A stretch of 64,000 bases of DNA from Micromonospora yasonensis (GCF_026013475.1 NZ_JAPDPH010000006.1:22771-86770), one strand, 5' to 3'. Shown: positions 10,001 through 18,824, numbered from the stretch's first letter. Made by a program: numbers and translations. Notes: generated by a model from the letters alone, not told the origin.

Positions 10001-10742
10001 CGTCCACGCCGGTGTCCAGCACCGCGACCTTGGCCCCGTGGCCGTCGTAGCCGGCGGCCCACGCCTCGGGCGCGCCGATCTGCGGCACGCTCTCCTTGAG
10101 GGTGGCGGTGACCCGGCCGTCCAGCCAGAGCTTCCCGATCCCGCTGCTGAGCGCCGGTGCGGACCCGGCGGCGGCCGGCGCGAGGTTGGTCCAGAAGGAA
10201 CGGATCTGCTTCTTGTCCACCGCCAGCGCCGCGGCGCCGACCCCCCGCAGGTCGCGAACCAGCTTCGCGCCCCGCGGCGCGACCGGCTTGACCGTGCGCG
10301 CCTTGGCCGGCGCGTAGCTGCTGATCACCGGCACGCTCGGGGTCTTGGCGTCGTCGTACCCCATCTCGATGAGATCGGTGACGTTGAACAGCCGCCGATC
10401 CAGTTTGTCGGCGGCAAGCAGCGGCATCGCCTCGTCGGGCAGGACGAACAGGTCGTCTCCGCTCTCCTGGAGGTGCACGCCGCCGGTGGCGTTGTCGGGC
10501 CGGTCGACGTCGACCGCCTCCGCGCCGTCGGCGGAGGTGGTCACCGTGACGACGTCGCCGGTGATCAAGGTGATGGTGTGCGTGGATCTGGTCGCGGCCG
10601 GGGGGGCCGCACCGGGGCTCGCCGCGATCGCGGGCGGCTGGATCGCGGCGATTCCGCCGGCGACCAGTCCCGCCGCTGTCGCCGCGGCGATCAACCGGCG
10701 CCGCGCCCGGCCAGGCGCAGAGGGCTGCAAGGGGAATGACAT
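7035..10742 (-). CDS. Secreted S8 subtilisin-like serine protease with long C-terminal extension
   Basis: 1235 aa. A signal peptide (RARRR followed by a hydrophobic Ala/Gly run) ends near residue 41. An inhibitor-like propeptide follows. The subtilase domain spans about 220-520 with the full catalytic set: Asp243 (VAVLDTGVD), His275 (NGHGTHVA), oxyanion Asn372 (AAGNAG) and Ser447 (GTSMATPHVSG). Beyond it are Fn3-like repeats, a PA-like segment and a C-terminal beta domain ending VSYDDGATWQ...IIRAYGLR. That C-terminal domain is shared with the catalytically empty protein at 34647-37028. The ATG at 10742 places the signal peptide correctly. An extracellular broad-specificity protease is the likely role. 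Confidence 0.92.
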   Translation of the reverse strand: MSFPLQPSAPGRARRRLIAAATAAGLVAGGIAAIQPPAIAASPGAAPPAATRSTHTITLITGDVVTVTTSADGAEAVDVDRPDNATGGVHLQESGDDLFVLPDEAMPLLAADKLDRRLFNVTDLIEMGYDDAKTPSVPVISSYAPAKARTVKPVAPRGAKLVRDLRGVGAAALAVDKKQIRSFWTNLAPAAAGSAPALSSGIGKLWLDGRVTATLKESVPQIGAPEAWAAGYDGHGAKVAVLDTGVDATHPDLVGQIDGKVSFVPGEDTSDVNGHGTHVASTIVGTGAASDGAYKGVAPGADLIVGKVLDNGGSGLDSWVLAGMQWAAESGADVVSMSLSDPTLSDGTDPMAVAVDTLSAQYGTLFVIAAGNAGPQSIGTPSAAASALTVGAVDKQDRLAYFSSTGPLVRSGALKPDITAPGVNITAARSQQMTSGSGLYRTISGTSMATPHVSGAAAILAQRHPDWSGAQLKEALMSSAKGLAAGYTPYEVGTGRLDVAAAVRTSVRATGSAFFGFFDWPHESTDAPVTKQVTFTNSGSTGVTLNLAITGDGPFSLGVPSVTVPAGGSATVPVTGDPTKPGAGQFTGYLVGTDAATGVAVTRTSLGLLKEDERYDLKVKLIGRDGKPAASFVVIKKAGVSDPWFFTIKGEMTLRMPPGTYTVDSSLAVPGERADSLGLALLMDPETVLDGSGAEVVLDARKARLLDTATPQRSQDRQRKLDYAVTYADGDSFRDGFLVPIKYDDLYVTPTEKVTQGSFTMVTRWRKGEPQLSVDIAGLPPVDVTVQPGSTLTAGRQTLPTVYAGTGAAADYATLDAKGKAVVVTRSDVVSASDRAAAAVAAGAKLLLVVNDGVGVLNESVGRSPIPVGTVHRDAGSQLIGLAKTGRLSLVTNQVPYASYLYDLIRTYSGQVPDKALTYHPAQEDLARIDARYYNVTQPMEGSGLRNDLTFRPSLGFPEREWHPGTRTEWVTPDQVWGESHEQGGWTDVSNRHAYAKGTTTRLDWFAPAIRPAFNRAFAVQNSRWRDNMTINVQAWSPSADVLEHGGYLDWGSVPSNLKLYQGDRLLYENKFGADLQWRSVPAGTLPYRLVLDASRPADQWRLSTRTHTEWDFVSSSNDADFFEPFALLQMEYRLDADLHGDVKAGSTEQIRLKPIPQAGGGPSTGNVTSVTLEVSYDDGATWQQVTLSKDAGDWWNGELKLAKQPGGYVSLRTTGTTDAGFGIKQEIIRAYGLR

Positions 10743-10799
10743 GCAACATGTTCTATCGCCGCCGTTGCAGCCGGGTGAATAGCTGGCGCTGGCGGAGTC

Positions 10800-10988
10800 G
10801 CGCACGGGCGGAACTCCGCCACCGAGTCAACGGCCGCATGCATCTACGCGCTGTGGGAGGCCCTCGAGGACGAAGTCCGCAAGACTGTCGGGCCCGTCAG
10901 GCAAGATGAGGGCATCAAGGCCACCTGGGTGCGGCAACAGTGCGACCTGGTGCGCACGGGCCGGGTGCGGCGGGAACGGGCCCGGTAG
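10800..10988 (+). pseudogene. Possible coding remnant, unidentified
   Basis: The 319-bp gap between subtilase and hydrolase holds one frame with good third-position GC: ALWEALEDEVRKTVGPVR and on to RRERAR and a TAG at 10986-10988. It has no start codon or ribosome site. I do not recognise a family. It could be the 3' end of a lost gene or chance. Confidence 0.3.
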
Positions 10989-11061
10989 GTCGCACCGACT
11001 TCGCGCGGGCCGGCAGCGGGTATCAAACCCAATCGTCACGAGGGCGCGAGGGAGGACCGTC

Positions 11062-11640
11062 ATGGCAGGGATCCGGCAGATCCTCTTCATTCAGGGCGGC
11101 GGCGCGGGCGCGCACGACGAATGGGACGCCAAGCTGTTCGACAGCCTGCGGCGGGAGCTCGGGGACGGCTACGAGGTCCGCTATCCGCGCATGCCCGACG
11201 AGGACGACCCGACCTACGCCAGGTGGAGCGCGGCCATCCGGCGTGAGATGACGGCCTTGGACGACGGTGCGGTCGTCGTCGGCCATTCCGTGGGCGGGAC
11301 GATCCTCATCAACGCGCTCGCCGAGCGGCCGCCGGCGCCGGAGCTCACGGCGATCGTGCTGATCGCCGCTCCGTTCGTCGGTGCGGGCGGCTGGCCCGGC
11401 GACGAGTTCGAGCTGCCGCACGACCTCGGCGCGAGGCTGCCGCACGGCGTGCCGGTGCATGTGTTCCATGGACTCCAGGACGAGATTGCCCCACCGTCGC
11501 ACGCTGACCTGTACGCCCGCGCCATACCGCAGGCACAGCTGCACCGGCTGCCTGGGCGCGATCACCAGCTGGACAATGACCTCAGCGAGGTGGCGAAGAC
11601 GATTGGTCCTGGCGACCTCGGACCCGTCACTCAGGGATAG
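11062..11640 (+). CDS. RBBP9/YdeN-type alpha/beta hydrolase
   Basis: 192 aa from an ATG behind GGGAGGACC. The opening ILFIQGGGAGAHDEWD is the family's glycine-rich start. GHSVGG at 74-79 provides the nucleophile Ser76, and a late Asp (HGLQDE, about 139) and His (GRDHQL, about 167) complete the triad. A small cytoplasmic serine hydrolase with unknown substrate. No operon partner. Confidence 0.85.
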   Translation: MAGIRQILFIQGGGAGAHDEWDAKLFDSLRRELGDGYEVRYPRMPDEDDPTYARWSAAIRREMTALDDGAVVVGHSVGGTILINALAERPPAPELTAIVLIAAPFVGAGGWPGDEFELPHDLGARLPHGVPVHVFHGLQDEIAPPSHADLYARAIPQAQLHRLPGRDHQLDNDLSEVAKTIGPGDLGPVTQG

Positions 11641-11745
11641 CGAAGAGCCCGCAGCCCTCCCGATCGGCAGCCACGGCTTCGGCGCTCGGTTTCCTGCACA
11701 CGAGGTCACGCCGCTGCCGCACTCAGCGCCGCCGGACACCAATCC

Positions 11746-12729
11746 TCAGTGGAAGGCCACGTTGTACAGGCGTGCCTTGTAGAACTCCGCGCCGTACGAC
11801 AGGGAGCGGGTGAACGACCTCACCCCTGACGCGTCGAAGAACTGCACCGTCGGGCTGACCCAGTTCCGGGTGTCCCCGTGGTAGGTCGCCCCGGTGGCCT
11901 GTACCCAGAACCGCTCGCCCGAACTGTGCTGCGAGTACGACTTCACCGAGTTGTCGGCATAGGCCTGCGTCACGGCGTACGTGGTCTTGTCGATGGTCAT
12001 GACCTTGCTGCCGTCCGTGGCCAGCATGAGGTTGCTGTGGGAGTAGCTGGCGTCCAGGCTATGTCCCAGATGGGCGCCGATCGAGATCGACCGGGACAAC
12101 GACAGCCGTGTGCTGCGGTACGTCCCGGACACGGTGTAGACCCGGGCGTAGTCCTGGCCGATCGCCCACAACATTCCGGAGACGTCGTCCCACCAGACGC
12201 CATGGGCGCCTGGGAAGGAGATCGTCTGCACCAGCGCAAGTGTGCTCGGGTCGCTCACCGCGGTCGGGCCGTAGAGATAGAGGTATCCGCCGGAGGACGC
12301 CACCACGATCGCCCCGATGTTCGGGATGCGCTCGATCGCGTGGGGATTGTTCCCCGGCGTGGCGTACCAGAGCAGGTCGTTGAGCTCCTGCGCCGCCTCG
12401 GTGGTCTTGTTGACGATGCCGACCTTGCCGCCGGACGCGGTGACCAGGGCGACCACGCCGAACGCCGAGGTGTTGCGGAACTTGACGTCCGACAGGTTCG
12501 ACCACCCGTTCGCGGTGCCCGGGCTGAAGCTCCACGTCAGCGTAGAGGTGCTCCACGCGGAGCTGGACGGGTAGATCTGGATCTGATTGTGGTACTGCTC
12601 GCAGACGGCCACGTCATAGGTGGCGTAGGCCTGCGCGGGCGCCTCGCCGAGCAGGGCGGCCGCCGGAGCGGCTGCCGCAGCTGCGGCCGCGGCCTTGAAG
12701 ATCGTTCTTCTACGCAAGGCATCCTCCAC
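11746..12729 (-). CDS. Secreted DUF6528-like beta-propeller protein
   Basis: 327 aa from a GTG at 12729. The N-terminus RRRTIFKAAAAAAAAAPAAALLGEAPAQA looks like a (probably Tat) signal peptide. The mature part begins with DVAVCEQYHNQIQIYP and has regularly spaced W-containing blades (WSFSPG, HGVWWDDVSG, LWAIGQDYARVY), as in actinomycete DUF6528 proteins. Function is unknown; a ligand-binding propeller is an inference. It lies 3' of a GH30 gene on the same strand, but an IS remnant and a hairpin separate them. Confidence 0.65.
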   Translation of the reverse strand: MEDALRRRTIFKAAAAAAAAAPAAALLGEAPAQAYATYDVAVCEQYHNQIQIYPSSSAWSTSTLTWSFSPGTANGWSNLSDVKFRNTSAFGVVALVTASGGKVGIVNKTTEAAQELNDLLWYATPGNNPHAIERIPNIGAIVVASSGGYLYLYGPTAVSDPSTLALVQTISFPGAHGVWWDDVSGMLWAIGQDYARVYTVSGTYRSTRLSLSRSISIGAHLGHSLDASYSHSNLMLATDGSKVMTIDKTTYAVTQAYADNSVKSYSQHSSGERFWVQATGATYHGDTRNWVSPTVQFFDASGVRSFTRSLSYGAEFYKARLYNVAFH

Positions 12730-12800
12730 GTGACGTCCTGAATGGACCGAGCGGGAACGATGCTACTCGCGCCAATCGACGACGGTAGCTACCTCGCGGC

Positions 12801-12893
12801 GTGGCCTGGCAGGCCACCACGACGTGGAAGGCCAGCACCAACCCCAACGTCTCATCGAAGATGCGCCGGGTCCTGGACCTCTACCGGCGAGAG
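12801..12893 (+). mobile_element. IS630-type transposase fragment
   Basis: About 31 codons in one frame read WQATTTWKASTNPNVSSKM followed by RRVLDLYR. This resembles the hinge of IS630-family transposases, where a TWKxSTDPxF...KMxxVLDLY segment precedes the catalytic DE. Nothing upstream or downstream continues it, and the second domain and terminal repeats are absent. It is a scar, not an active element. Confidence 0.5.
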
Positions 12894-12903
12894 ACGGCCG
12901 CGA

Positions 12904-12940
12904 CGCTGTGCCGGCCAGGGATGCTCCGGCCGGCACAGCG
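12904..12940 (-). terminator. Terminator of the GH30 gene
   Basis: A perfect 13-bp inverted repeat (12904-12916 / 12928-12940) with an 11-nt loop lies 8 bp past the GH30 stop. Confidence 0.75.
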
Positions 12941-12947
12941 CCACCGG

Positions 12948-15176
12948 TTAGCCTTGGCGCGTCGTAAAAATCGCGGCGGCCCCGACCGGCAGGCGGTAGG
13001 CGTAGGTCGTGTCTCCCCACGGCACGTCGAACGTGGCGACCGAGCGGCCCGAGTTGTACACGACGAGAAGCTGCGTGCCGTCGTGCAACACGGCCGTCTT
13101 GCGCTGGACGCCGCTGTCCGAGCCTGCCGCCACGCTCGCCGGGCCGGCGGGCCCGAGCACGTTCAGCTCGTGGATCGACCACCAGTTGCCGGCATCGCCC
13201 TGGTTCACCACGCGGATGTAGCGGCCGGTGACCTGCGGAATGAGGATCTTGGCCACCGGGCTGCCCGGTCCGGTCGCGATCGGCTGGCCCCAGTTCGTGC
13301 CGTCGTTGGACACAAAGAGCTCGTACCCCCGCGGGGAGTCGCCGCTGCTTCCAGTGGTGTCCAGGACGACCTGGTTGAACGTCTGCTCCGAGCCGAGGTC
13401 GACCTGGAACCAGTCACCGGGCCCCATGCCGCGGCCGGTGCTCCACCGCGTGGCTGGGTCGCCGTCGATCGCCCGGTCAGGTGGTTCGGTGGCATTGCTC
13501 GCCGATGCCGACACCGTCCACGCGGCGCGCGGCAACGGCACTGCGGCCGTCGGAGGGGTGAGCGACGCGCCGGCGGGGAGCGTGTAGCCGAGCCACTGGT
13601 CGCCGACCCGCACCTGAGCCTGGTGCGCCAGCAGTCCAGCGTCGTAGCTGATCAGCGCTCGCGTCCCGTCGGGGTTCTCGAGCGGAACATCAACCGTGCC
13701 GATCGCGGCTGGGTCCACCTCGCCATGCTGGGTACCGGTCCAGGTGAACGTGGCTGCCGCCCCGCCAGGGAGGCGGTAGGTGAACCACTTGTTGCCCCAC
13801 TGCACGTGGAACGTTTTTTGGCTGTCCGCGGAGTTGAACGCGACCAGCGCCGTGGAGCCATCGCGGTTGACGAAGGCGACGTCTTGCACGTCACCGGCTC
13901 CAAGTGAGTTGGACGCCACCCGGCGGGCACCCGGACGCACGAACTTGCTGGCGTGACCGAGCGCCCAGTAGTCGACGGTCTTGGTGTACGACCATTGACC
14001 TGCCGCGTCCTGCGCGACCGTCACCACGCCGCGGCAGGTCAGGCAGCCGCCGTTGGTCGGTCCGTTGTTCTGATCCAGCGCCATGTTCCAGCGGATGACA
14101 CCCCTTGCCCAGTCACGGGTGCTGTTGATGACCAGGCCCAGTGCCGCGGCGAAAGCCGCCTGCTCGTCGCCCTCCCACGTGCCGCCCGAACACTCCGTGT
14201 GCCACGCCGGCTTGTTGGGGTAGTCGTTGTGCGACACAGCCTGGGCTCGCACGTCGCCGCCGTAGCAGTGCCAGGCCGTGCCGGCCACGAAGCCGGTCGC
14301 GGCCGGGTCGGCGTACATGGTCTCGGGATAGCTGACGACATCCCAGTTGTGGTCGTAACCAAGGATCCCGGTATGCAGCTTGCGGTCGCGTAGTGCCGGT
14401 CCGAGGTAGTTCTTGATCAGGTTGTTCTGCTGCTCGGCGCTGAGCGACATGCCCGGATAGCCGGAGGGCACGTAGAGCGGCTCGTTCTGGGGGGTGATGT
14501 AGCGGACCGGAACCCCCGCCTGCGCGTAGCCTTCGAGGAACTTCGCGAAGTAGTCGGCCAGCGGCTGGTAGGCATCCGGCTTGAGCGTCCCGCCGATCAT
14601 CGAGTCGCTGGTCTTCATCCAGCCTGGCGGGCTCCACGGCGACGCCATCACCGTCAGCTCCGGGTTGAGCTGACGGGCTTGCTTGAGCAGCGGGATGATG
14701 TATGCCCGGTCGTGGTCGATGGAGATACGGGCGAGCGTCGGATCGCTCTGACCCGCTGGCATGTCGTCGTACGAGTAGTTTCCGTTCACCGCGAAGTCGC
14801 TGGAGCCCATCGGCTGACGCAGGAAGCTCAAGCCGATGCCCTGGCGGCTGAACAGGTCACGCATCGCCGCGTCGCGCTGTGCGCCGTCGAGGCGGGTGCC
14901 GACGAGCCAGGCGGAGGAGTCGGTGAACGACGCCCCGAAGCCGGTGATCTCCTGATATCGGCGCTGGCTGTCGACGGTGATTGTCGGTCCCTGCGGGGCC
15001 TGCCCGCGGTGCCACGACACGTCGGATCGGCGCGACAGGTAGGTCTTGGTGCCGAGGTCGGTGAGAAACACCGAAACCCCCGCCGGCGCGCTCGCTGCGG
15101 CGGGCGCCTCGGCCGGACAAAGCACGAGTAGGGACAGTGCAGTGGCCAGCCCGACGCGTAGCCCTCTTCGTGACAC
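12948..15176 (-). CDS. Secreted GH30 glycosidase with F5/8C carbohydrate-binding domain
   Basis: 742 aa. Signal peptide to about residue 30. The GH30 barrel runs from about 60 to 380 (YQEITGFGASFTDSSAW), with acid/base Glu232 in ITPQNEPLY and nucleophile Glu328 in WHTECSGG. A beta-sandwich follows, then an F5/8C (discoidin) domain at about 555-690 with NATEPPDRAIDGD...RWSTG. The family includes beta-glucosylceramidases, beta-1,6-glucanases and xylanases; the exact substrate cannot be read. The GTG at 15176 was chosen over one seven codons upstream because GAAGGGA precedes it at good spacing. A promoter-like element lies upstream at 15271. Confidence 0.9.
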   Translation of the reverse strand: MSRRGLRVGLATALSLLVLCPAEAPAAASAPAGVSVFLTDLGTKTYLSRRSDVSWHRGQAPQGPTITVDSQRRYQEITGFGASFTDSSAWLVGTRLDGAQRDAAMRDLFSRQGIGLSFLRQPMGSSDFAVNGNYSYDDMPAGQSDPTLARISIDHDRAYIIPLLKQARQLNPELTVMASPWSPPGWMKTSDSMIGGTLKPDAYQPLADYFAKFLEGYAQAGVPVRYITPQNEPLYVPSGYPGMSLSAEQQNNLIKNYLGPALRDRKLHTGILGYDHNWDVVSYPETMYADPAATGFVAGTAWHCYGGDVRAQAVSHNDYPNKPAWHTECSGGTWEGDEQAAFAAALGLVINSTRDWARGVIRWNMALDQNNGPTNGGCLTCRGVVTVAQDAAGQWSYTKTVDYWALGHASKFVRPGARRVASNSLGAGDVQDVAFVNRDGSTALVAFNSADSQKTFHVQWGNKWFTYRLPGGAAATFTWTGTQHGEVDPAAIGTVDVPLENPDGTRALISYDAGLLAHQAQVRVGDQWLGYTLPAGASLTPPTAAVPLPRAAWTVSASASNATEPPDRAIDGDPATRWSTGRGMGPGDWFQVDLGSEQTFNQVVLDTTGSSGDSPRGYELFVSNDGTNWGQPIATGPGSPVAKILIPQVTGRYIRVVNQGDAGNWWSIHELNVLGPAGPASVAAGSDSGVQRKTAVLHDGTQLLVVYNSGRSVATFDVPWGDTTYAYRLPVGAAAIFTTRQG

Positions 15177-15270
15177 CTCGTGATCCCTTCGTTGCACGGC
15201 TCCGCAGCGTCTCGAACCGGGAACGTTTCGGGCGCAGCGCGAGGATTCGGGACTTCATTCAGGTCTAGAA

Positions 15271-15302
15271 TTATTTACACATTTGGCTTAAGGCAGCGTC
15301 AA
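15271..15302 (-). promoter_or_regulatory. Putative promoter of the GH30 gene
   Basis: On the minus strand TTGACG (15297-15302) is followed after 17-19 bp by an AT-rich TGTAAATAAT stretch. It is the most AT-rich spot in the region and sits about 100 bp upstream of the GTG. Confidence 0.4.
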
Positions 15303-15346
15303 GGGCCCTGGTAGGTCAACCTCGAGGTGGTCCAGCGCATGTACCT

Positions 15347-15360
15347 GACCATCGATGGTC
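15347..15360. promoter_or_regulatory. Perfect 14-bp palindrome in intergenic region
   Basis: GACCATCGATGGTC is a perfect inverted repeat in the 373-bp gap between the divergent GH30 and kinase genes. Its form suits a dimeric repressor site, but no cognate regulator is adjacent. Apart from the putative GH30 promoter I see nothing else in this gap. Confidence 0.3.
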
Positions 15361-15549
15361 CCGGCGAGACGGGGCCAGGGCATTCCGCCAAGCTGTCAGC
15401 GACGCCGATGGTCGTTTCCTTGGTGCCGATGGCGCGTTGACCAGCTTGGGGGATCGTCCACCATGAGGGACTCCTGATGGTTCGTCCGATGACCCGATGC
15501 CGGCCGTCGCGTCACCGTCCCCCGGGTAGCGGCGCGCAGGGATGGAGCA

Positions 15550-17061
15550 GTGAGGCGGGTGCCGAGACGTCTGCTGGATGGCCGCTACCAGTCCGAGGAG
15601 CTGCTGGGCAGCGGCGGCATGGGTGAGGTGTGGCGCGGCCGCGACCTGCGCCTGGATCGCCCGGTGGCGATCAAGGTGCTCGCCGCGGCCGGCCTGAAGG
15701 AGCCGATGGCCGCGGAACGCTTCGACCGCGAGGCCCGTGCAGCGGCCGGGCTGACGCATCCGCACATCGTCGCTGTCTACGACTTCGGCACCGAGGAGAA
15801 CGACTCCTACCTGATAATGGAACTGGTGGAGGGGCGGACCGTGTCCGCACTGATCGCCGACGGTCCGCTCACCGTCCTGCAGGCGTTGTCGATCGCCGTG
15901 CAGACCTGCGACGGGATCGCCGCCGCGCACGCGGCCGGGGTGGTGCACCGTGACGTGAAGCCAGGCAACCTGATCGTCACCGCCACCGGCACAGTGAAGA
16001 TCTGCGACTTCGGCATCGCCTGCCTTCCTTGGGCAAAGGGGGAGAACGCCCTCACCGAGCCGGCGGCCAAGCTCGGTACCAGTTCGTACATGTCTCCCGA
16101 GCAGGCTCTCGGCCAGCCGGTTGACCACCGCACCGACCTGTACGGGCTGGGCTGCACCCTCTACGCCATGCTCGCCGGCCGGCCGCCGTTCGTCGGCGAG
16201 TCGCTCAGCGTGCTGCATCAGCACGTCAACGAGCCACCCCGGCCGCTGCGCGGGCGCCGGCCCGACGTACCGGCCGAGCTGGACGCCCTGGCCACCGAAC
16301 TGCTGGCCAAAGATCCCGCCGACCGGCCGTCCGACGCGGCCGAAGTCCGGGACCGCCTCGCAGCCCTGCTGCCCCGGGCCGGCACGCCGGTTCCCCTCGT
16401 GTCGGTCACGCCGGCGGACCCGGGCCGGCCGGGACGGTCCACGCCGGTGATCGCCCTTCCGCCCAGACCACACGCAGTCGGCCCGGCACGCCCCAGGCCT
16501 GGCCATCGCCTGGCACGGCATTGGCGCGACGCGCTGCTGGCGGCGGCCCTGCTCGGCGTCGCGCTGCTCGCCCTGACCGGCGTCACGCTGCTCGACCGCG
16601 ACGACCACACGTCGATCGCGGGATCGACCACGCCGCCGGCATCGGCCACCACCGCCGTGGCGCCCCGCGTGCCGGCTGTGCCGCTCACCGTCGCGCCCGC
16701 CACGCCGACGCTGCAAGCCGTCGCGTCCGCCTCCCGCAATCCGGCCAGCCCGACACCGAGCCCTCGGGCCACCTCCCGTAGGCCGAGCCCCACTCCACCC
16801 GCTGACCCGATCGCCGGCATGCGCCAGTCGATCCGGAAGCAGGTGGAGGCCGGCTTGAACCCAGATGCCGCGAGGGACCTGCACGCCAAGGTGGACGCGA
16901 TCGCGAAGGAGATTGCCGAGAGCGACCCGGACCAGGCCGAGGACCAGCTCAAGAAGCTGCGCGAGAAGCTCGGCGAGCTGCGACGCGACGGCAAGCTCAC
17001 CACCGACGGCTACGACGCCTTGACGGCCGACGCCGACCGGATCGCCGCTGACCTGCGGTAA
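15550..17061 (+). CDS. Membrane-anchored serine/threonine protein kinase (Pkn family)
   Basis: 503 aa from a GTG behind GGATGGAG. A complete Hanks kinase domain spans about 12-270: Gly-loop GSGGMGEVW (20-28), Lys42 (VAIKV), catalytic HRDVKPGN (Asp135), DFG (Asp153), and SYMSPEQ activation segment. A Pro-rich linker leads to one transmembrane helix at about 328-348. The outside part is Thr/Pro-rich with a charged helical tail (QLKKLREKLGELRRDGKL), likely a coiled coil. PASTA repeats are absent, so it is not a PknB-type cell-wall sensor. It stands alone without an operon partner. Confidence 0.92.
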   Translation: MRRVPRRLLDGRYQSEELLGSGGMGEVWRGRDLRLDRPVAIKVLAAAGLKEPMAAERFDREARAAAGLTHPHIVAVYDFGTEENDSYLIMELVEGRTVSALIADGPLTVLQALSIAVQTCDGIAAAHAAGVVHRDVKPGNLIVTATGTVKICDFGIACLPWAKGENALTEPAAKLGTSSYMSPEQALGQPVDHRTDLYGLGCTLYAMLAGRPPFVGESLSVLHQHVNEPPRPLRGRRPDVPAELDALATELLAKDPADRPSDAAEVRDRLAALLPRAGTPVPLVSVTPADPGRPGRSTPVIALPPRPHAVGPARPRPGHRLARHWRDALLAAALLGVALLALTGVTLLDRDDHTSIAGSTTPPASATTAVAPRVPAVPLTVAPATPTLQAVASASRNPASPTPSPRATSRRPSPTPPADPIAGMRQSIRKQVEAGLNPDAARDLHAKVDAIAKEIAESDPDQAEDQLKKLREKLGELRRDGKLTTDGYDALTADADRIAADLR

Positions 17062-17255
17062 AGACGTGGGGCCTCCGCGGGCCAACTGATCCTCGCGCCG
17101 CCTCCAGGCGGCGGGGGTACGCCGGGACTGGTCGGCACCGGGGAGGTGTCGGTCGGCTCGACGGTGCGTGACTGGCTGTGTTCGAGCGGCGCCCGAGCCG
17201 CCGCGCGCATCGCGGCTACCTGTTGAGGATGACCTGGCTGTGGGAGGTGTGGCAA

Positions 17256-17735
17256 TCAGCCGTGACTGTCTCCCCGTGACCGGCGGAAGTAGGAGACCGT
17301 CGTCACGGCGAGCAGCACCGCGCCAACAAAGAAATAGGTGTTAATCCCAAGGCCGGCCCAGAGCTCAGCCGTGGAGATGTCTTCCGCCCCCACAAAGCCG
17401 CCTCGGCGGATGCCGGTAACCATCAGCAGGTTTTCGACCATCCCGGGAACCCCTCGGACGACGAGTAGCGCGCTGCCAAACCACAGCGGCGTGAGGAGCA
17501 CCCACCGAGGGACGCGTCGCCCCCATGGCCGGACGGTGGCTACAACGACAGCCGCCCCGACGGCCGACATGAGGATGAGAGCGATGTTGAAGATCACGTA
17601 CGCCCTGAGGCCCCAAGCTCCGTCGCCGGTCGGATCCTCACCGGGGAGGAACACCGCTACCACGTGGGACACGACGAAAAAGATCAGCCATGCGAACGTG
17701 CCGTACGCCCAACGAGGGCTGCCGTGAACTCTCAC
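17256..17735 (-). CDS. Four-helix integral membrane protein, DUF3995-like
   Basis: 159 aa from a GTG at 17735. Four hydrophobic helices are evident (AYGTFAWLIFFVVSHVVAVF; IALILMSAVGAAVVVATV; VLLTPLWFGSALLVVRG; TYFFVGAVLLAVTTV). The WGRRVPRW...LWFGSALLVVRG pattern resembles DUF3995. Function unknown. 'Family' is a tentative pattern match. Confidence 0.6.
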   Translation of the reverse strand: MRVHGSPRWAYGTFAWLIFFVVSHVVAVFLPGEDPTGDGAWGLRAYVIFNIALILMSAVGAAVVVATVRPWGRRVPRWVLLTPLWFGSALLVVRGVPGMVENLLMVTGIRRGGFVGAEDISTAELWAGLGINTYFFVGAVLLAVTTVSYFRRSRGDSHG

Positions 17736-17921
17736 ACCACCAAGATCGCCGCCTCGGGCACCATGACGCCTCCCATCCTGAGGGGATTCATTTCCCGCAC
17801 TAGAGGGAGGCTCGAACTCTCGGGCACACCCAACCCGGCACGACCGCGACCAGTGGCATACGCCCCGAAACTGACTCGGGGGGCCACCGGAGAGCCCGCG
17901 GGGCTGCCGGTTGCGTGTTCC

Positions 17922-18824
17922 TCAGGCCTGGCGCCGCATGCGGTAGTGCAGCCGAACTGCGGGGATGTTCCAGAGCTTGAGGCTGTGATCGGCCCGGACG
18001 TCACCGTCCTCGTCGACATACAAATGGAAGTGTTCGTTCAGTGGGACACGACGTGCGCTGAGCGTTTCGTCATACCGCTCCAGCACGAGATATGCGCCGT
18101 TGGCGCCGAACCCTCCGATCGGGGAGTGCAGATGGAAGCTGCCGTCCGGGCCGGCGGAGGGCTTGAGGAAGACCTGCAACGAGCCCAGCGGCAGAGGAAA
18201 CACGACGCGGACACTGGGCTGCCCGTTGCCGGGAAGGGTCCTGACGCCATACAGGCCGCTGTAGGTCACGTGGCCTGTCTTGCGCATGTTGCGGAGCCAG
18301 GCCGAGCCGACGACCTCGCCGTCCGCGTCGTGGATGTGGACCACCTTGCTGGTCATGCCAAACGACGCATCGAGCGGTCGCATCGGCAAGCAGGCCTGCT
18401 GCAGCCGTTCGCTGAGCAGGGCCGTGATAGCCCGACCGAATGGCCAGGCAAGGGCGGACCACTCCGACCACAGATCCAGGTGCCACCGGGAGGCGTGCTC
18501 GTAGAAGTCGGCGATCCGTGGGTCCACGTCGGCGGGATCGAAACCCTCGCCGCCGAGCGCGGCGAATGAGGTTAGCAGCCCGTGATCGGGGCCCGTGCTC
18601 AGCGAGCCGCCGAGATCGGTGGCCGTTCGCTCCACCCAGTCATGCCCGACGATGTCGCGCCCCGCGCTCGGGCCGATCAACCAGCTGACCGAGTTTCGCG
18701 GGAGGCGCCGGCTGGAGACCCGCATCAGGGCGCGGCCGAGGAGGTCGATCGGATGCCGGCACAACACCGGATGGGTCAGCGACGGCAGCATCTCCTGGGG
18801 GGCGGTCACGGGCAGAAGGTACAC
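17922..18824 (-). CDS. Conserved actinobacterial hypothetical protein
   Basis: 300 aa. A soluble protein with GGEGFDPADVDPRIADFYEH near residue 95, WSEWSALAWPFGRAITALL, then VVFPLPLGS and FHLHSPIGGFGANGAYLVLE, ending in a LYVDEDGDVRADHSLKLW beta region. Coding bias is strong throughout. I recognise no named domain or catalytic motif. It has no close partner gene. Confidence 0.65.
   Translation of the reverse strand: MYLLPVTAPQEMLPSLTHPVLCRHPIDLLGRALMRVSSRRLPRNSVSWLIGPSAGRDIVGHDWVERTATDLGGSLSTGPDHGLLTSFAALGGEGFDPADVDPRIADFYEHASRWHLDLWSEWSALAWPFGRAITALLSERLQQACLPMRPLDASFGMTSKVVHIHDADGEVVGSAWLRNMRKTGHVTYSGLYGVRTLPGNGQPSVRVVFPLPLGSLQVFLKPSAGPDGSFHLHSPIGGFGANGAYLVLERYDETLSARRVPLNEHFHLYVDEDGDVRADHSLKLWNIPAVRLHYRMRRQA

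Noticed and set aside
6705..10739. Very long open frame antisense to the subtilase (1344 codons).
   Set aside because: It mirrors a well-supported protease gene, has Arg/Val/Gly-biased composition with no domain, and follows from the high third-position GC.
17096..17113. Short hairpin after the kinase gene.
   Set aside because: Only 7 bp with a 4-nt loop in very GC-rich DNA, which is expected by chance.
17780..17860. TTCGAGC-containing stretch resembling a minus-strand tRNA T-arm.
   Set aside because: The T-stem has a mismatch and no matching acceptor or anticodon arm is found within 90 bases.
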